Below are positions 1 to 8,587 of a DNA stretch of 64,000 bases, one piece after another. The translations under genes and the position numbers were made by a program. The notes below the pieces were generated by a model, which worked only from the letters and a program-made list of their open reading frames with translations, ran no database searches and was not told the DNA's origin. Positions within the stretch are counted from its first letter, which is position 1. Every line of letters begins with the position of its first letter. Source of the stretch: Plantactinospora sp. BC1 (GTDB lineage: Bacteria > Actinomycetota > Actinomycetes > Mycobacteriales > Micromonosporaceae); the NCBI RefSeq assembly GCF_003030345.1, contig NZ_CP028158.1, positions 4,898,001 to 4,962,000 of the forward strand. Reading direction: 5' to 3'.

Positions 1-1613
1 TCGATCTCCCGCCGTGCCGGGGTGCTCCGGTCGACCGGACTCCAGTCGCCGAAGACGCCGGCCGCGTGTAGCTGGGCCGGCGGGGCGACGATCAGTGGCG
101 GGGTCCGGACGGCCGCGGCGAGCTGGGCGAACCGCTCGGCGGAAGGCGTGCCGCCGAGCGCCCAGAAGTACATCTCGGTGGTGCGCGCGATCCCGTACGG
201 GCTGCCGAAGCCGGGCTCGTAGTCCTCGTACGTGATCTCCAGCCCCTCCAGCTGCTCCGGATAGCTGTCCTGGCCCATCCCGTCGTGGTAGAAGCGCAGG
301 TCCATCGGGGTGGCGTCGGGTGACCAGAGCCAGACGGTGACCTCGGCGCTCTCACCGGCCGCGCCCCGGACGTCGAGCTGGGTCGGGTGCAGCTGCCAGA
401 AGTCCTTCATGCCGAAGGCGAGACCGCCGGAGACGCCACCCAGATAGCCGAGGCCGCCGGCCCGCCGACCGGTGTCGACCTGCACCCAGCCGTGCCCGGC
501 CCGGGTGCGTTTGCGGATGTCGAAGCAGCCGTCGGAGAGCTGCCGCAGGCTGTAGTCGCCCCAGGCCGGCACGAGGTGCAGCCGGCCGCTCACCCGGGTG
601 TCCCAGCTGGCCACGTCGGGGGTCCGCTCGCCGGCGACCTGCGCCTGCCGGACCGCCGCACCCGGGTCGCGGCGCAGGCCGGTGATCCCGCGAACGGCCT
701 CGCCGAGGATCCCGTCGCCGTCCCCGGCGAACCGCACGTGCCGGTCGTGCGGCTGGTCGGTCATCGGTACCTGGAACCGGACGCCGAGGCCGCTGACGAA
801 GTCCCTGCGCTCGTCGCCGTCGAAGACGAAGGTGTGCACCATCCGGATGCCGTCGCTGCCGGCGTAGAGGTAGAGCCGGATCGTGAACGGCAACCACTCC
901 CGGCGACCCCGGACGGCCCGGTGCCGACCGTCGACCCGGACCACCGCCCGGACCGGGCCGCGCTGCTCGACCCGTACCTCGTGGATCTCGGCGCTGAACC
1001 GCTGCTGCCGGACGGTGCCCGCCTCGTCCTCGCCGGTGGCGTCCCGGCGCAGGCAGACGAGGGTGCCGTTCGCCGCGACGGTGCGGTCGCCGCGGACGAT
1101 CGAGGGCACCAGCACCCGACCGCGCCGGGCGATCCGGCAGCGGACGACGCCGGTGTCCACCTCGATCACCCTGGCGGTCTCGGTGACCCGCAACGGGACG
1201 TCCGGTGCGGCCGGCTGGCCGGGCCGGAGCAGGTAGTCGTCGGCGGGTGGTACCCCGGTGCCGATCGCGTGGGCGGTCCACTTGACCGTGCCGTCCGGCC
1301 AGAATCCGGTCGGCCAGGACTGCACGGGTACGGGCGTGCCGGCGGCGGTGGTCAGGGCGAGTTCCTGGCCCCGGGGCAGGGCGCCGCGCGGCCACGGCAC
1401 ACCCCAGGTCGCGCCGACCAGGGCGCGGGGTGCGTCGCCGTCGAGCCAGCGCAGCGGCACCCGGGCGTCGGGGTTGGCGGCGGGGGGCGTTTCGGGTCGG
1501 GCCGGTGCGACCCGGGGTGGGGCGGCGGCGGCCGGTCGGGGGCCGGGGAGTTGGGTCGCGACGCCGGCCATCGCGACGCCCATCAGCAGGCTGCGTCTGG
1601 GCAGTTGGGGCAT
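1..1613 (-). CDS. Exo-rhamnogalacturonan lyase family protein (PcRGLX/YetA-like), 3' end outside window
   Basis: Partial gene: 537 codons are visible and the C-terminus lies beyond position 1. The N-terminus looks like a Tat-type signal (PRRSLLMGVAMAG, then an Ala/Pro-rich stretch). The following domain carries the family pattern VPLRWLDGDAP...GVPWPRG...FWPDGTVKW near residues 60-120, the first domain of PcRGLX/YetA proteins. Members of this family act on rhamnogalacturonan I oligosaccharides; the exact reaction is inferred. The ATG at 1611-1613 (complement) follows GGAG at 7 nt. A LacI-type palindrome lies about 47 nt upstream. It is divergent from the DUF2264 gene and shares its intergenic region. 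Family assignment is from motif memory, not a search. Confidence 0.8.
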   Translation of the reverse strand, partial: MPQLPRRSLLMGVAMAGVATQLPGPRPAAAAPPRVAPARPETPPAANPDARVPLRWLDGDAPRALVGATWGVPWPRGALPRGQELALTTAAGTPVPVQSWPTGFWPDGTVKWTAHAIGTGVPPADDYLLRPGQPAAPDVPLRVTETARVIEVDTGVVRCRIARRGRVLVPSIVRGDRTVAANGTLVCLRRDATGEDEAGTVRQQRFSAEIHEVRVEQRGPVRAVVRVDGRHRAVRGRREWLPFTIRLYLYAGSDGIRMVHTFVFDGDERRDFVSGLGVRFQVPMTDQPHDRHVRFAGDGDGILGEAVRGITGLRRDPGAAVRQAQVAGERTPDVASWDTRVSGRLHLVPAWGDYSLRQLSDGCFDIRKRTRAGHGWVQVDTGRRAGGLGYLGGVSGGLAFGMKDFWQLHPTQLDVRGAAGESAEVTVWLWSPDATPMDLRFYHDGMGQDSYPEQLEGLEITYEDYEPGFGSPYGIARTTEMYFWALGGTPSAERFAQLAAAVRTPPLIVAPPAQLHAAGVFGDWSPVDRSTPARREI

Positions 1614-1653
1614 AGCGCACTCCACTTCGTCGGGTCGCGGCCGGGGCCGCTGT

Positions 1654-1704
1654 GGAAACGCTTACTATGTCGTGCAGGTAACCAGAGAGTTGCATCGATG
1701 TCAA
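1654..1704 (-). promoter_or_regulatory. Promoter of the YetA-like gene with LacI-type operator
   Basis: On the minus strand there is a TTGACA -35 (1699-1704), a 17-nt spacer and a weak TTACCT -10 (1676-1681). GGAAACGCTTAC (1654-1665) follows near the expected transcription start. The palindrome GnAAnCGnTTnC is typical of LacI/GalR operators and recurs at 1787, 3742, 8481 and 8549. The position around +10 to +20 suits repression. Confidence 0.6.
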
Positions 1705-1743
1705 TGAGAGGAGCTCGCGGCTGGTCGCGCTGGTACAAGGGAG

Positions 1744-1798
1744 TTGATCGTGATCAGGGCGGTGACCTATGCTCGTCCGCATCGGTACAAACGCTTTA
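1744..1798 (+). promoter_or_regulatory. Promoter/operator region at the start of the DUF2264 gene
   Basis: TTGATC (1744-1749), an 18-nt spacer and TATGCT (1768-1773) form a plausible promoter. ACAAACGCTTTA (1787-1798), a LacI-type half-conserved palindrome with core AAACGCTT, lies just downstream. The -10 box overlaps the only usable ATG (1769-1771), which makes the annotated start questionable. Confidence 0.45.
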
Positions 1799-3724
1799 AC
1801 TAAGCCTCCGGCTGTCGATGGTTGGCTCTCGCCGTACACCGGGTGGACCCGGGCGCACTGGGAGGCCGCCGCCGACCGCCTGCTCGACGCGGTGCTGCCC
1901 TACGCGGTGCCGGGCTTCGCCCAGGTGCGCCTGCCCGGGCGGCCGGGCAGCGCCGGCCTTTCCTGCGACGGCCTGGAGGGGTACGCCCGGACGTTCCTGC
2001 TCGCCGCGTTCCGGATCGCCGGTGCCGGCGGTGACGTGCCGGCGGCCCTGATCGAGCGCTACGCGGACGGCCTCGCCCACGGCACCGACCCCGCACACCG
2101 GTACGCGTGGCCGGCCCCGGCCGACTGTTCCCAGCAACTCGTCGAGGCGGCCTCGATCGCCCTCGCCCTGCACGAGACCCGGCCGTGGCTCTTCGACCGG
2201 CTCGACCCGCCGGTGCGACAGCGGGTGGTGGAGTGGCTGGCCGGAGTCGCCGGCAAGCGGACGTGGCAGAGCAACTGGGTGCTCTTCCCGGTGGTGGTCC
2301 AGCAGTTCCTGGCCACCGTCGGGGCGCCGCACGATCCCGCCGAGATCGACGCCGGGCTGGACCGGATCGAGCAGTGGTACGTCGGGGACGGCTGGTACAC
2401 CGACGGCGCCGGGCAGTGCTTCGACTACTACGCGGGCTGGGCGATGCACCTCTACCCGCTGCTCTGGGCCCGGATGTCCGGCGACCGGGCACGCGGCGAC
2501 CGGTACCGGGAGCGGCTGCGCGCCTTCCTGGGGCAGTACCAGCACATGTTCGGCCGGGACGGCGCGCCGGTGCACCAGGGTCGGTCGCTGTGCTACCGGT
2601 TCGCCAGCGTCGCCCCGCTCTGGCTCGGCGAGCTGACCGACGCCACCACGCTGCCGCCGGGCCGGACGCGCCGGATCGCCAGCGGGGTGCTGCGGCATTT
2701 CCACGAGCGGGGCGTGCCGGACGAGCGGGGGCTGCTCGACCTCGGCTGGTACCAGCGGTTCCTGCCCTGCACCCAGCCCTACTCCGGGCCGGCGTCGCCG
2801 TACTGGGCCAGCAAGGCGTTCCTCGGCCTGCTGCTCCCCGCCGACCATCCGGTGTGGACGGAGCGGGAGAGCGCCGCCCCGATCGACGATGCCGACCGGG
2901 TCGTCGCGCTGCCCGCACCCGGCTGGCTGCTGCACGCCACCCGGCACGACGGGATCGTGCGGCTGGTCAACCACGGCAGCGACCGGGCCCGTCACCTCGG
3001 CGCCGACGGGTTGGAGGACCCGCACTACACCCGGTTCGGATACGCCTCGCACGCCGCCCCGGAGACCGGCGAGGAGGCCCGGGCCCGTGCGGTGGACGGC
3101 CACCTCGCCGTACTCGCGCCGGACGGCACGATCTCCCGCCGCCGCCGGATCGAGCCGATCGCCGTACACGACCGGTTCGCCGCCTCGGCGTACGCCGACG
3201 AGTTGCCGGGCGGCCCGGTACGGGTGCAGACGGCATCGGTGGTGCGCGGGCCGTGGGAGCTGCGGATGCACCGGGTGACCGCGCCACCGGGCTGTCGGGT
3301 ACGCGAGGGCGGGTACGCACTCGCCGCTGCCCGCCCGCCGAGCGTCGACACCGGGCCCGGGTGGGCCTCGGTGCGGCGGCCGGACGGACTGGCCAGCGTG
3401 GCGATCGCCCGGTACGGGTTGCGGGACGCCGCCGTGGCCCACGCCCTGGACGCGAACGCGTACGGGGTCTGCTCCGCCACCCCGTACCTGACCGCGCCGG
3501 AGCATCCCGGCGGTAGCGCGGTCTACGTCTGCCTGGTCGCGCTCACCGGCGACCGCGTCGACCCGGCCGCGGTCGCCGAGTCGGTCACCGTGCTGGTCGA
3601 CGGCGACCGGGTGGCGGCGACCTTCCCGGACGGCGAGCGGGTCGAGGTGACCCTCGGCGCCGAACCCGGATACGCCCGCTTCCCGGCCGGCGGTGGCGCG
3701 CCCCTGCGATGGCCCGCGGGTTGA
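1769..3724 (+). CDS. DUF2264 domain protein (putative pectin/rhamnogalacturonan-associated glycosidase)
   Basis: 651 aa. The conserved family opening (SPYTGWTRAHWEAAADRLL) starts at about residue 21 and is followed by an alpha/alpha-barrel-like region to about residue 370 (for example GWYTDGAGQCFDYYAGWA) and a beta-rich C-terminal half. DUF2264 proteins are often found with pectin-degradation genes; their activity is not settled, and a glycoside-hydrolase-like role is inferred. The ATG at 1769 is the only ATG, GTG or TTG in frame upstream of the domain, and its ribosome site is weak (GGGCGG). It falls inside a possible -10 hexamer, so initiation may be from a non-standard codon or another promoter. 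The stop overlaps a TTGACA that may drive the lacI gene. Confidence 0.8.
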   Translation: MLVRIGTNALTKPPAVDGWLSPYTGWTRAHWEAAADRLLDAVLPYAVPGFAQVRLPGRPGSAGLSCDGLEGYARTFLLAAFRIAGAGGDVPAALIERYADGLAHGTDPAHRYAWPAPADCSQQLVEAASIALALHETRPWLFDRLDPPVRQRVVEWLAGVAGKRTWQSNWVLFPVVVQQFLATVGAPHDPAEIDAGLDRIEQWYVGDGWYTDGAGQCFDYYAGWAMHLYPLLWARMSGDRARGDRYRERLRAFLGQYQHMFGRDGAPVHQGRSLCYRFASVAPLWLGELTDATTLPPGRTRRIASGVLRHFHERGVPDERGLLDLGWYQRFLPCTQPYSGPASPYWASKAFLGLLLPADHPVWTERESAAPIDDADRVVALPAPGWLLHATRHDGIVRLVNHGSDRARHLGADGLEDPHYTRFGYASHAAPETGEEARARAVDGHLAVLAPDGTISRRRRIEPIAVHDRFAASAYADELPGGPVRVQTASVVRGPWELRMHRVTAPPGCRVREGGYALAAARPPSVDTGPGWASVRRPDGLASVAIARYGLRDAAVAHALDANAYGVCSATPYLTAPEHPGGSAVYVCLVALTGDRVDPAAVAESVTVLVDGDRVAATFPDGERVEVTLGAEPGYARFPAGGGAPLRWPAG

Positions 3725-3741
3725 CACGGCGACCTGTTTCT

Positions 3742-3753
3742 GTAACCGTTTTC
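3742..3753. promoter_or_regulatory. LacI-type operator upstream of the lacI-family gene
   Basis: GTAACCGTTTTC matches the GTAAnCGnTTAC palindrome with one change. It lies 28-39 nt before the ATG of the regulator and downstream of TTGACA (3721-3726), suggesting autoregulation. Confidence 0.55.
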
Positions 3754-3780
3754 CGGAACACCTGCCCGGGATGGAGGACG

Positions 3781-4848
3781 ATGGCGCGGCGGACGGCTGA
3801 ACCTGCGGGTGGGCGGCGGCGGTCCACGATCCGCGAGGTCGCCGACCGGGCCGGCGTCTCGGTCGCGACCGTCTCCCGGATCCTCAGCGGCAGCTACCCG
3901 GCCGCGCCGGCCACCCGGGCCCGGGTGATGCGCGCGGTCAAGGAACTCGACTACGTCGCCAACGCGCACGCCCGGGCCCTGGCCGGCACGCCCAGCAAGA
4001 GCGTCGCCATCGTGCTCAACTCGGTGATCTCGCCGCACTACGCGCACGTCGCCCAGGGGGTGGAGACCCAGACCGCCGCCGAGGGCCGGCTCTGCCTGAT
4101 CGGTACCACCGGCGGCGACCCGGAGCGCGAGCTGGCGATGGTGAAGTTCATGCGGGAGCAGCATGCCGAGGCGGTGATCCTGGTCGGCAACGTGGTGGCC
4201 GACGAGAAGTACCGCGAGCGGATGAGCCAGTACGCGCACGCCCTGGCCGCGATCGGTTCCCGGCTGGTGCTGTGCGGCCGGCCGCCGCTCGGCCCGGACG
4301 TCCCCGCCGTGGTGGTGGAGTACGACAACGCCGGTGGCGCCTTCGCGGCCACCAGCCACCTGCTCTCCGCCGGGCACGAGCGGATCCTCTTCGTCGGCCG
4401 CCGCCCCGGCTACACCACCGCCGACGGGCGGCTGGCCGGCTATCGGCGGGCGCTGGAGGCGCACCGGGTGCCGCACGACCCGGCGCTGGAGGTCGAGGGC
4501 ACGATGGAGTGGCACGAGGGCTACCGGATGATGAAGGAGCGGCTGGTCGCCGGTCCGCCGGACTTCACCGCCGTCTTCTGCGTCAACGACCTCCTCGCCG
4601 GTGGTGCCCACAGGGCGCTGGCCGAGCACGGGCTGCGGGTGCCCGACGACGTGTCGATGGTCGGCTTCGACGACCTGCCCCCCTCGCTCGACCTCGGCCT
4701 GACCACCGTGCACCTGCCGCACGAGGAGGTGGGGCGCACCGCCGTGCGACTCGCGCTGGAGCACGAGGCGCGCGGCGGCACCCCGCCGCACGTCACCCTC
4801 GGCACGCACCTGGTCGTCCGCGACTCGGTCCGCCCCCGCTTCCGGTGA
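3781..4848 (+). CDS. LacI/GalR-family transcriptional regulator
   Basis: 355 aa. The N-terminal HTH (STIREVADRAGVSVATVSRIL, residues about 18-38) and the hinge-like segment with LAGTPSKS are classic LacI features. Residues 75-350 form the periplasmic-binding-protein-like effector domain, ending in the family-typical DDVSMVGFDDLPPSLD. The ATG was chosen because GGAGG lies 4-8 nt upstream. An upstream in-frame ATG at 3709 would put the operator inside the gene. The protein probably represses this sugar-acid island, and the effector is likely a pectin-derived oligosaccharide (inference). It is convergent with the transporter operon. Confidence 0.93.
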   Translation: MARRTAEPAGGRRRSTIREVADRAGVSVATVSRILSGSYPAAPATRARVMRAVKELDYVANAHARALAGTPSKSVAIVLNSVISPHYAHVAQGVETQTAAEGRLCLIGTTGGDPERELAMVKFMREQHAEAVILVGNVVADEKYRERMSQYAHALAAIGSRLVLCGRPPLGPDVPAVVVEYDNAGGAFAATSHLLSAGHERILFVGRRPGYTTADGRLAGYRRALEAHRVPHDPALEVEGTMEWHEGYRMMKERLVAGPPDFTAVFCVNDLLAGGAHRALAEHGLRVPDDVSMVGFDDLPPSLDLGLTTVHLPHEEVGRTAVRLALEHEARGGTPPHVTLGTHLVVRDSVRPRFR

Positions 4849-4856
4849 CAACCCCG

Positions 4857-4876
4857 GTGACGACGCCGGTCGTCAC
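4857..4876. terminator. Short inverted repeat between lacI and the transporter operon
   Basis: GTGACGA / TCGTCAC arms of 7 bp with a 6-nt loop span the 24-nt gap between two convergent genes and include the stop codon of the binding-protein gene. This is a candidate bidirectional terminator; there is no T-run, as is usual at high GC. Confidence 0.45.
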
Positions 4877-6513
4877 TTCGCCGCCGCGTACTCGACGGCG
4901 AGTTCCTCGGCGACCCGGTCGCCGCCGGCCTGGCGCCACTGGCTGACCGCGTCCTTCCAGGAGGAGACCGCCCGGCGGCCGAACACGATCGCCGAGACCG
5001 CGTCGCCGGCGATCCGGCTCAGCTCGGCGCCCTTGCTGCTCACGGTCGCCGAGCGCAGCCCCACCTCCGGGTTGGCGACGCTCTTCGGCAGGACCGCCTT
5101 CTCCCACTCGTGGGCGGCCCGGGCCGCCTCGGGAAAGCCGGGGAGATACAGCACGGAGGGTGCGACCCCGAGGTACTTGACCGGCAGGTTGGTGTTGTTC
5201 TCCACCTTGTACAGCTCGGTCGTCCTGATCCCGTCGGCGTCCTTGGTGTGGTGGACGCCCTCGACGCCGTAGTTCGCCAGCTCGAATTCGGCGGTGCCGA
5301 ACGGGGCGCTGAGATAGTCGCTGATCCGCAGCAGCATCCTGACCCGGTCGGTGCTCGCCTTCTTGAAGGTGACGTAGCCGAAGAGGCTGTTGCCGCGCCA
5401 CGGCGTCGGGTTCGGCCCGTACGGCCGACCGAGGTCGAACTCGAACCGACGGTCGATCTTGGAGATGTTCGACAGCGCCACGGTGCCGAACCCGTCGGTG
5501 ATCGACACCACCGTGCCGTTGTACCAGAATGTCTGGAGGTCGGTGGCGCTCAGCGTGAGGGTGTCCGGGTGGTACGCGCCGGCCTCGGCGAGGCGCCGCA
5601 TGACGCCCAGCGCCTCCTCGAACTGCGGGGTGGTCAGGGTACTGACGAACTTCCCGTCCTCCACCCGCCAACCGTTCGGGGCGCCCATCGACCCGGCGTG
5701 GTAGGTGACCGCGCCGAGGCCGCCGAAGAGCGACTTGGAGCCGGCGATGCCCCACCGCCGGCCGCCGGTGACCTTCCTCGTCCCGGCGACGTACCCCTCG
5801 ACGTCCCAGTCCTTCGGCACGCCCGCCTGGTTCAGCGCGGTGCGGTTGACGAAGAGGCTGTTGCCGGGGACGGGCCGTTCCAGCGGGACGCCGTAGATCC
5901 GGCCGTTGATCCGGCCCATGCCCTGCCAGGTGCGGGTCGGGATGTTGGCCAGGTTGGGATAGTCCCGGACCGCGTCGCCGCCGACCAGGTCGGAGAGGTC
6001 GGCGCAGCGGGCCTGGACGAACTCCGCGGCGCGGGGCAGGGCGAGGTTGGTGAACATGATGATGTCCGGCAGGTCGTCGCCGGAGGCCATCAGGGTGGCC
6101 ATCTTCTGGCCGTACTCGGCGTCGGGTACGACCACGACCCTGAGGTTGACGTTGAGCGCCTTGTTGATCGCCTGCCAGTACCTGTTCGCCTCCACCGGCC
6201 TGGGCGGTGCGCCGTACGTGATGACCATCGCGGTGACCTCGGAGCCGTCCCCGACGGTGTCGGCGACCGACCGGACCACCTGCTTCGGGTAGCTCAGGTA
6301 GAGCGGCTGCACGCCGGTCTCGTCGCCGGGCGCGTCCGGTGGCGGGCCGGCGAACGGCAGGTAGGTGGGCCAGGGCACGAGGTCCTTGCCGGCGTTGCCG
6401 ACGTCGCCGCCGGAGCCGTCGCCGCAGCCGGTGAGCAGCGGTCCGGCGGTGCCGGCGAGCGCGCCGACGCCGGCCAGCTTCAGCACCGACCGCCGGGTAG
6501 CGTGCAGAGTCAT
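4873..6513 (-). CDS. Extracellular solute-binding lipoprotein of a sugar ABC importer
   Basis: 546 aa. The N-terminus carries a twin Arg and a lipobox (ATRRSVLKLAG...LLTGC), so it is an exported lipoprotein. The large size and the partner permeases resemble the LplA/YtcQ type of importer that takes up pectin-derived oligosaccharides in Firmicutes and actinomycetes. The ATG at 6513 has GAGAGGAC upstream. It is the third gene of the operon, 28 nt after the second permease. No ATPase gene is present, so it probably shares a multi-use ATPase such as MsiK (inference). The ligand is inferred from the adjacent YetA-like and DUF2264 genes. Confidence 0.9.
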   Translation of the reverse strand: MTLHATRRSVLKLAGVGALAGTAGPLLTGCGDGSGGDVGNAGKDLVPWPTYLPFAGPPPDAPGDETGVQPLYLSYPKQVVRSVADTVGDGSEVTAMVITYGAPPRPVEANRYWQAINKALNVNLRVVVVPDAEYGQKMATLMASGDDLPDIIMFTNLALPRAAEFVQARCADLSDLVGGDAVRDYPNLANIPTRTWQGMGRINGRIYGVPLERPVPGNSLFVNRTALNQAGVPKDWDVEGYVAGTRKVTGGRRWGIAGSKSLFGGLGAVTYHAGSMGAPNGWRVEDGKFVSTLTTPQFEEALGVMRRLAEAGAYHPDTLTLSATDLQTFWYNGTVVSITDGFGTVALSNISKIDRRFEFDLGRPYGPNPTPWRGNSLFGYVTFKKASTDRVRMLLRISDYLSAPFGTAEFELANYGVEGVHHTKDADGIRTTELYKVENNTNLPVKYLGVAPSVLYLPGFPEAARAAHEWEKAVLPKSVANPEVGLRSATVSSKGAELSRIAGDAVSAIVFGRRAVSSWKDAVSQWRQAGGDRVAEELAVEYAAAK

Positions 6514-6541
6514 CACGTCCGTCCTCTCGGGAGGGTGGAGA

Positions 6542-7441
6542 TCAGGCCTTGAGGGCTCCGGTGAGTACGCCCTTGACGAAGTAGCGCTGGAGGAACGGGT
6601 AGACGCAGACGATCGGCGCGGTGGCGAGCACGACCACGGCCATCTGGGTCGACTGGGGCGCGGCGACGGCGGAGGCCTCACCGGTGATGTCGGCCCCGCT
6701 GGTGACGTACTGCCGCAGGACCGTGCCGATCGGCCACTTCGACTGGTCGTTGAAGTAGATGATGGCCTCGAAGAAGCGGTTCCAGTAGGCGACCGCGTAG
6801 AAGAGCCCGACGACCGCGAGTACCGCCTTGGACAGGGGCAGCACCACCCGCCACAGCACCGCCCAGTCGCCGGCACCGTCGATCCGGGCCGCCTCCAGCA
6901 GCTCGGCCGGGATCGACTGGAAGAACCCCCGCATCACCACGAGGTTGAAGACGTTCACCAGGAACGGCAGGACCAGCGCCGCGTACTGGTCGAACAGCCC
7001 GGTGCTGCGCACCACCAGGAACAGCGGGATCATCCCGGGCGGGAAGAGGAACGTGAAGAGCACCAGCAGCAGCACCGGCCGCCCGCCGTAGCGGCCGGGG
7101 CGGCTCAGCGCGTAGGCGAGGGCGACCGTGCAGGCCAGGCTCAGTGCCGTGCCGACCACGGTGACGCCCGCGCTGACCAGCAGCGCCCGCGTCACGATGC
7201 CGCCGTCGAGGATCTCCGCGTACGCCTCGAAGCTGACCCGCCGTGGCCAGACCACCCAGCCGCCGTTCGCGATCACGTCCTGCGGCTCGGCCAGACTGGT
7301 CGCCACCACCGTCCACATCGGAAAGAGCACGAGCAGCACGACGACGGCCAGCGCGACCGCCTTGGCGATCCGGATCCCCGGCCCCGGCCTGCCCTGCCAG
7401 GCGGGGTAGCTCGCCCGGCTCTGCCGGACCACGGCTCTCAT
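6542..7441 (-). CDS. Carbohydrate ABC transporter permease (LplC/YtcP-like, MalG family)
   Basis: 299 aa with about six membrane spans. The EAA loop motif is visible as ELLEAARIDGAGDWAVLWRVVLPLS, about residues 180-205, the site that contacts the ATPase. It ends in YFVKGVLTGALKA, typical of MalG-type permeases. Its ATG overlaps the stop of the preceding permease by four bases (ATGA, 7438-7441), so the two are translationally coupled. It forms the heterodimeric channel with the product of the upstream gene. Confidence 0.93.
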   Translation of the reverse strand: MRAVVRQSRASYPAWQGRPGPGIRIAKAVALAVVVLLVLFPMWTVVATSLAEPQDVIANGGWVVWPRRVSFEAYAEILDGGIVTRALLVSAGVTVVGTALSLACTVALAYALSRPGRYGGRPVLLLVLFTFLFPPGMIPLFLVVRSTGLFDQYAALVLPFLVNVFNLVVMRGFFQSIPAELLEAARIDGAGDWAVLWRVVLPLSKAVLAVVGLFYAVAYWNRFFEAIIYFNDQSKWPIGTVLRQYVTSGADITGEASAVAAPQSTQMAVVVLATAPIVCVYPFLQRYFVKGVLTGALKA

Positions 7442-8424
7442 CGGTGGTACACCCCCTGCTCGCCGAGCCGGTGCGCGACCTTGTTCGCGGTGTAGACCAG
7501 GGCCACCCCGATGACCCCCTTGAACAGGCCGGCGGCGGCCGCGTACCCGAACTCGCCGTTGGCGAAGCCGGTGAAGTAGACGAAGGTGTCGAGCACCTCG
7601 CCGGCCTCCGGGCCGACCGCCTGGCGCTGAAGGAAGAACTGCTCGAAGCCGACGTCGAGGAACTCGCCGAGCCGCAGCACCAGCAGCAGCACCAGTACCG
7701 GGCGGATGCCGGGCAGCGTCACGTGCCACAGTCGCCGCCACCAGCCGGCACCGTCCAGCGCCGACGCCTCGTACTGCTGCTCGTCCACCTGGGAGAGTGC
7801 GGCCAGGAAGATGATCGTGGCCCAGCCGCACTCCTTCCAGATCAGCTGCGCGACGACCAGCGGCCGGTAGGTGTCGGGGTTGCCCATCACGTGTACCGAA
7901 CCGAGGCCGAGTTCGCCCAACCAGCCGTTGAGCACGCCCGCGCCGCCGAGCATGTGTTGGAAGAGGGCCAGGACGATCACCCAGGAGAGGAAGTGCGGCA
8001 GGTAGACGACGCTCTGCACGAACCGCTTGACGGTGCTGCCCACCAGGCTGTGCAGCAGCAGCGCCAGGGCGAGCGGGGCGGGGAAGAAGAAGACGAGCTG
8101 GAGCACGGCGATCACCAGCGTGTTGCGTACCGCGTTCCAGAACTCGGGGTCGCCGAACATCTGCCGGAAGTTGTCCGGCCCGACCCACTCGCTGCCGGCC
8201 AGTCCCAGGAACGGCACGTAGTCGACGAAGGCGAGCGTGTTGCCGAAGAGCGCGCCGTAGTGGAAGACCAGGAAGTAGGCCACCCCCGGCGCCATGAGCA
8301 GCAGGAGGACCAGATCGCGCCGGATCCGCTGGCGGTGGCCGAGCCGGCGCCGGGGACCGGTGGCGGCGGCGGAGCGCCCGGCATCCCGGATCTCCGACGG
8401 CCGCCTGGTATCGGTGGCACTCAC
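7438..8424 (-). CDS. ABC transporter permease (LplB-like, MalF family)
   Basis: 328 aa with six predicted membrane segments starting at about residue 35 (DLVLLLLMAPGVAYFLVF). The EAA motif appears as EASALDGAGWWRRLWHVTLPG. The GTG at 8422-8424 is preceded by GGGAGG at 7 nt, by far the best ribosome site. Longer ATG starts at 8439, 8442, 8454 and 8505 are possible, but the most distal lies upstream of the operator and -10 box, so it would not be transcribed. It is the first gene of the importer operon and is controlled by the LacI-type operator at 8481. Confidence 0.9.
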   Translation of the reverse strand: MSATDTRRPSEIRDAGRSAAATGPRRRLGHRQRIRRDLVLLLLMAPGVAYFLVFHYGALFGNTLAFVDYVPFLGLAGSEWVGPDNFRQMFGDPEFWNAVRNTLVIAVLQLVFFFPAPLALALLLHSLVGSTVKRFVQSVVYLPHFLSWVIVLALFQHMLGGAGVLNGWLGELGLGSVHVMGNPDTYRPLVVAQLIWKECGWATIIFLAALSQVDEQQYEASALDGAGWWRRLWHVTLPGIRPVLVLLLVLRLGEFLDVGFEQFFLQRQAVGPEAGEVLDTFVYFTGFANGEFGYAAAAGLFKGVIGVALVYTANKVAHRLGEQGVYHR

Positions 8425-8476
8425 CCGGCGGCCTCCCATCATCACGATCGTCATGTGACCGAAACAAGGTGGCACG

Positions 8477-8505
8477 AAGATAAAGCGTTTACCTAGGCGA
8501 GTCAA
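8477..8505 (-). promoter_or_regulatory. Promoter of the sugar importer operon with embedded LacI operator
   Basis: The minus strand shows TTGACT (8500-8505), a 17-nt spacer and TATCTT (8477-8482). The palindrome GTAAACGCTTTA occupies the spacer (8481-8492). Placement between -35 and -10 is the classic repression geometry for LacI-family regulators. Confidence 0.7.
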
Positions 8506-8548
8506 CCCATAGACCTCTTGCCCTCTGTCTGCCTAGGCTCCTGCTTAG

Positions 8549-8560
8549 GTAACCGTTTAC
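8549..8560. promoter_or_regulatory. LacI-type operator upstream of the hydroxyacid dehydrogenase
   Basis: GTAACCGTTTAC is the most symmetrical copy of the motif in the window, with one mismatch between its halves. It lies 28-39 nt before the GTG of the dehydrogenase and 57 bp from the divergent copy at 8481-8492. Confidence 0.65.
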
Positions 8561-8587
8561 ACCACAGCCAGCTCAGGAGACCGATCC

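Noticed and set aside
352-1839. Long open frame on the minus strand over the first gene
   Set aside because: Arg/Pro-rich composition with no family features; the YetA-like protein is encoded in a different minus-strand frame with a signal peptide.
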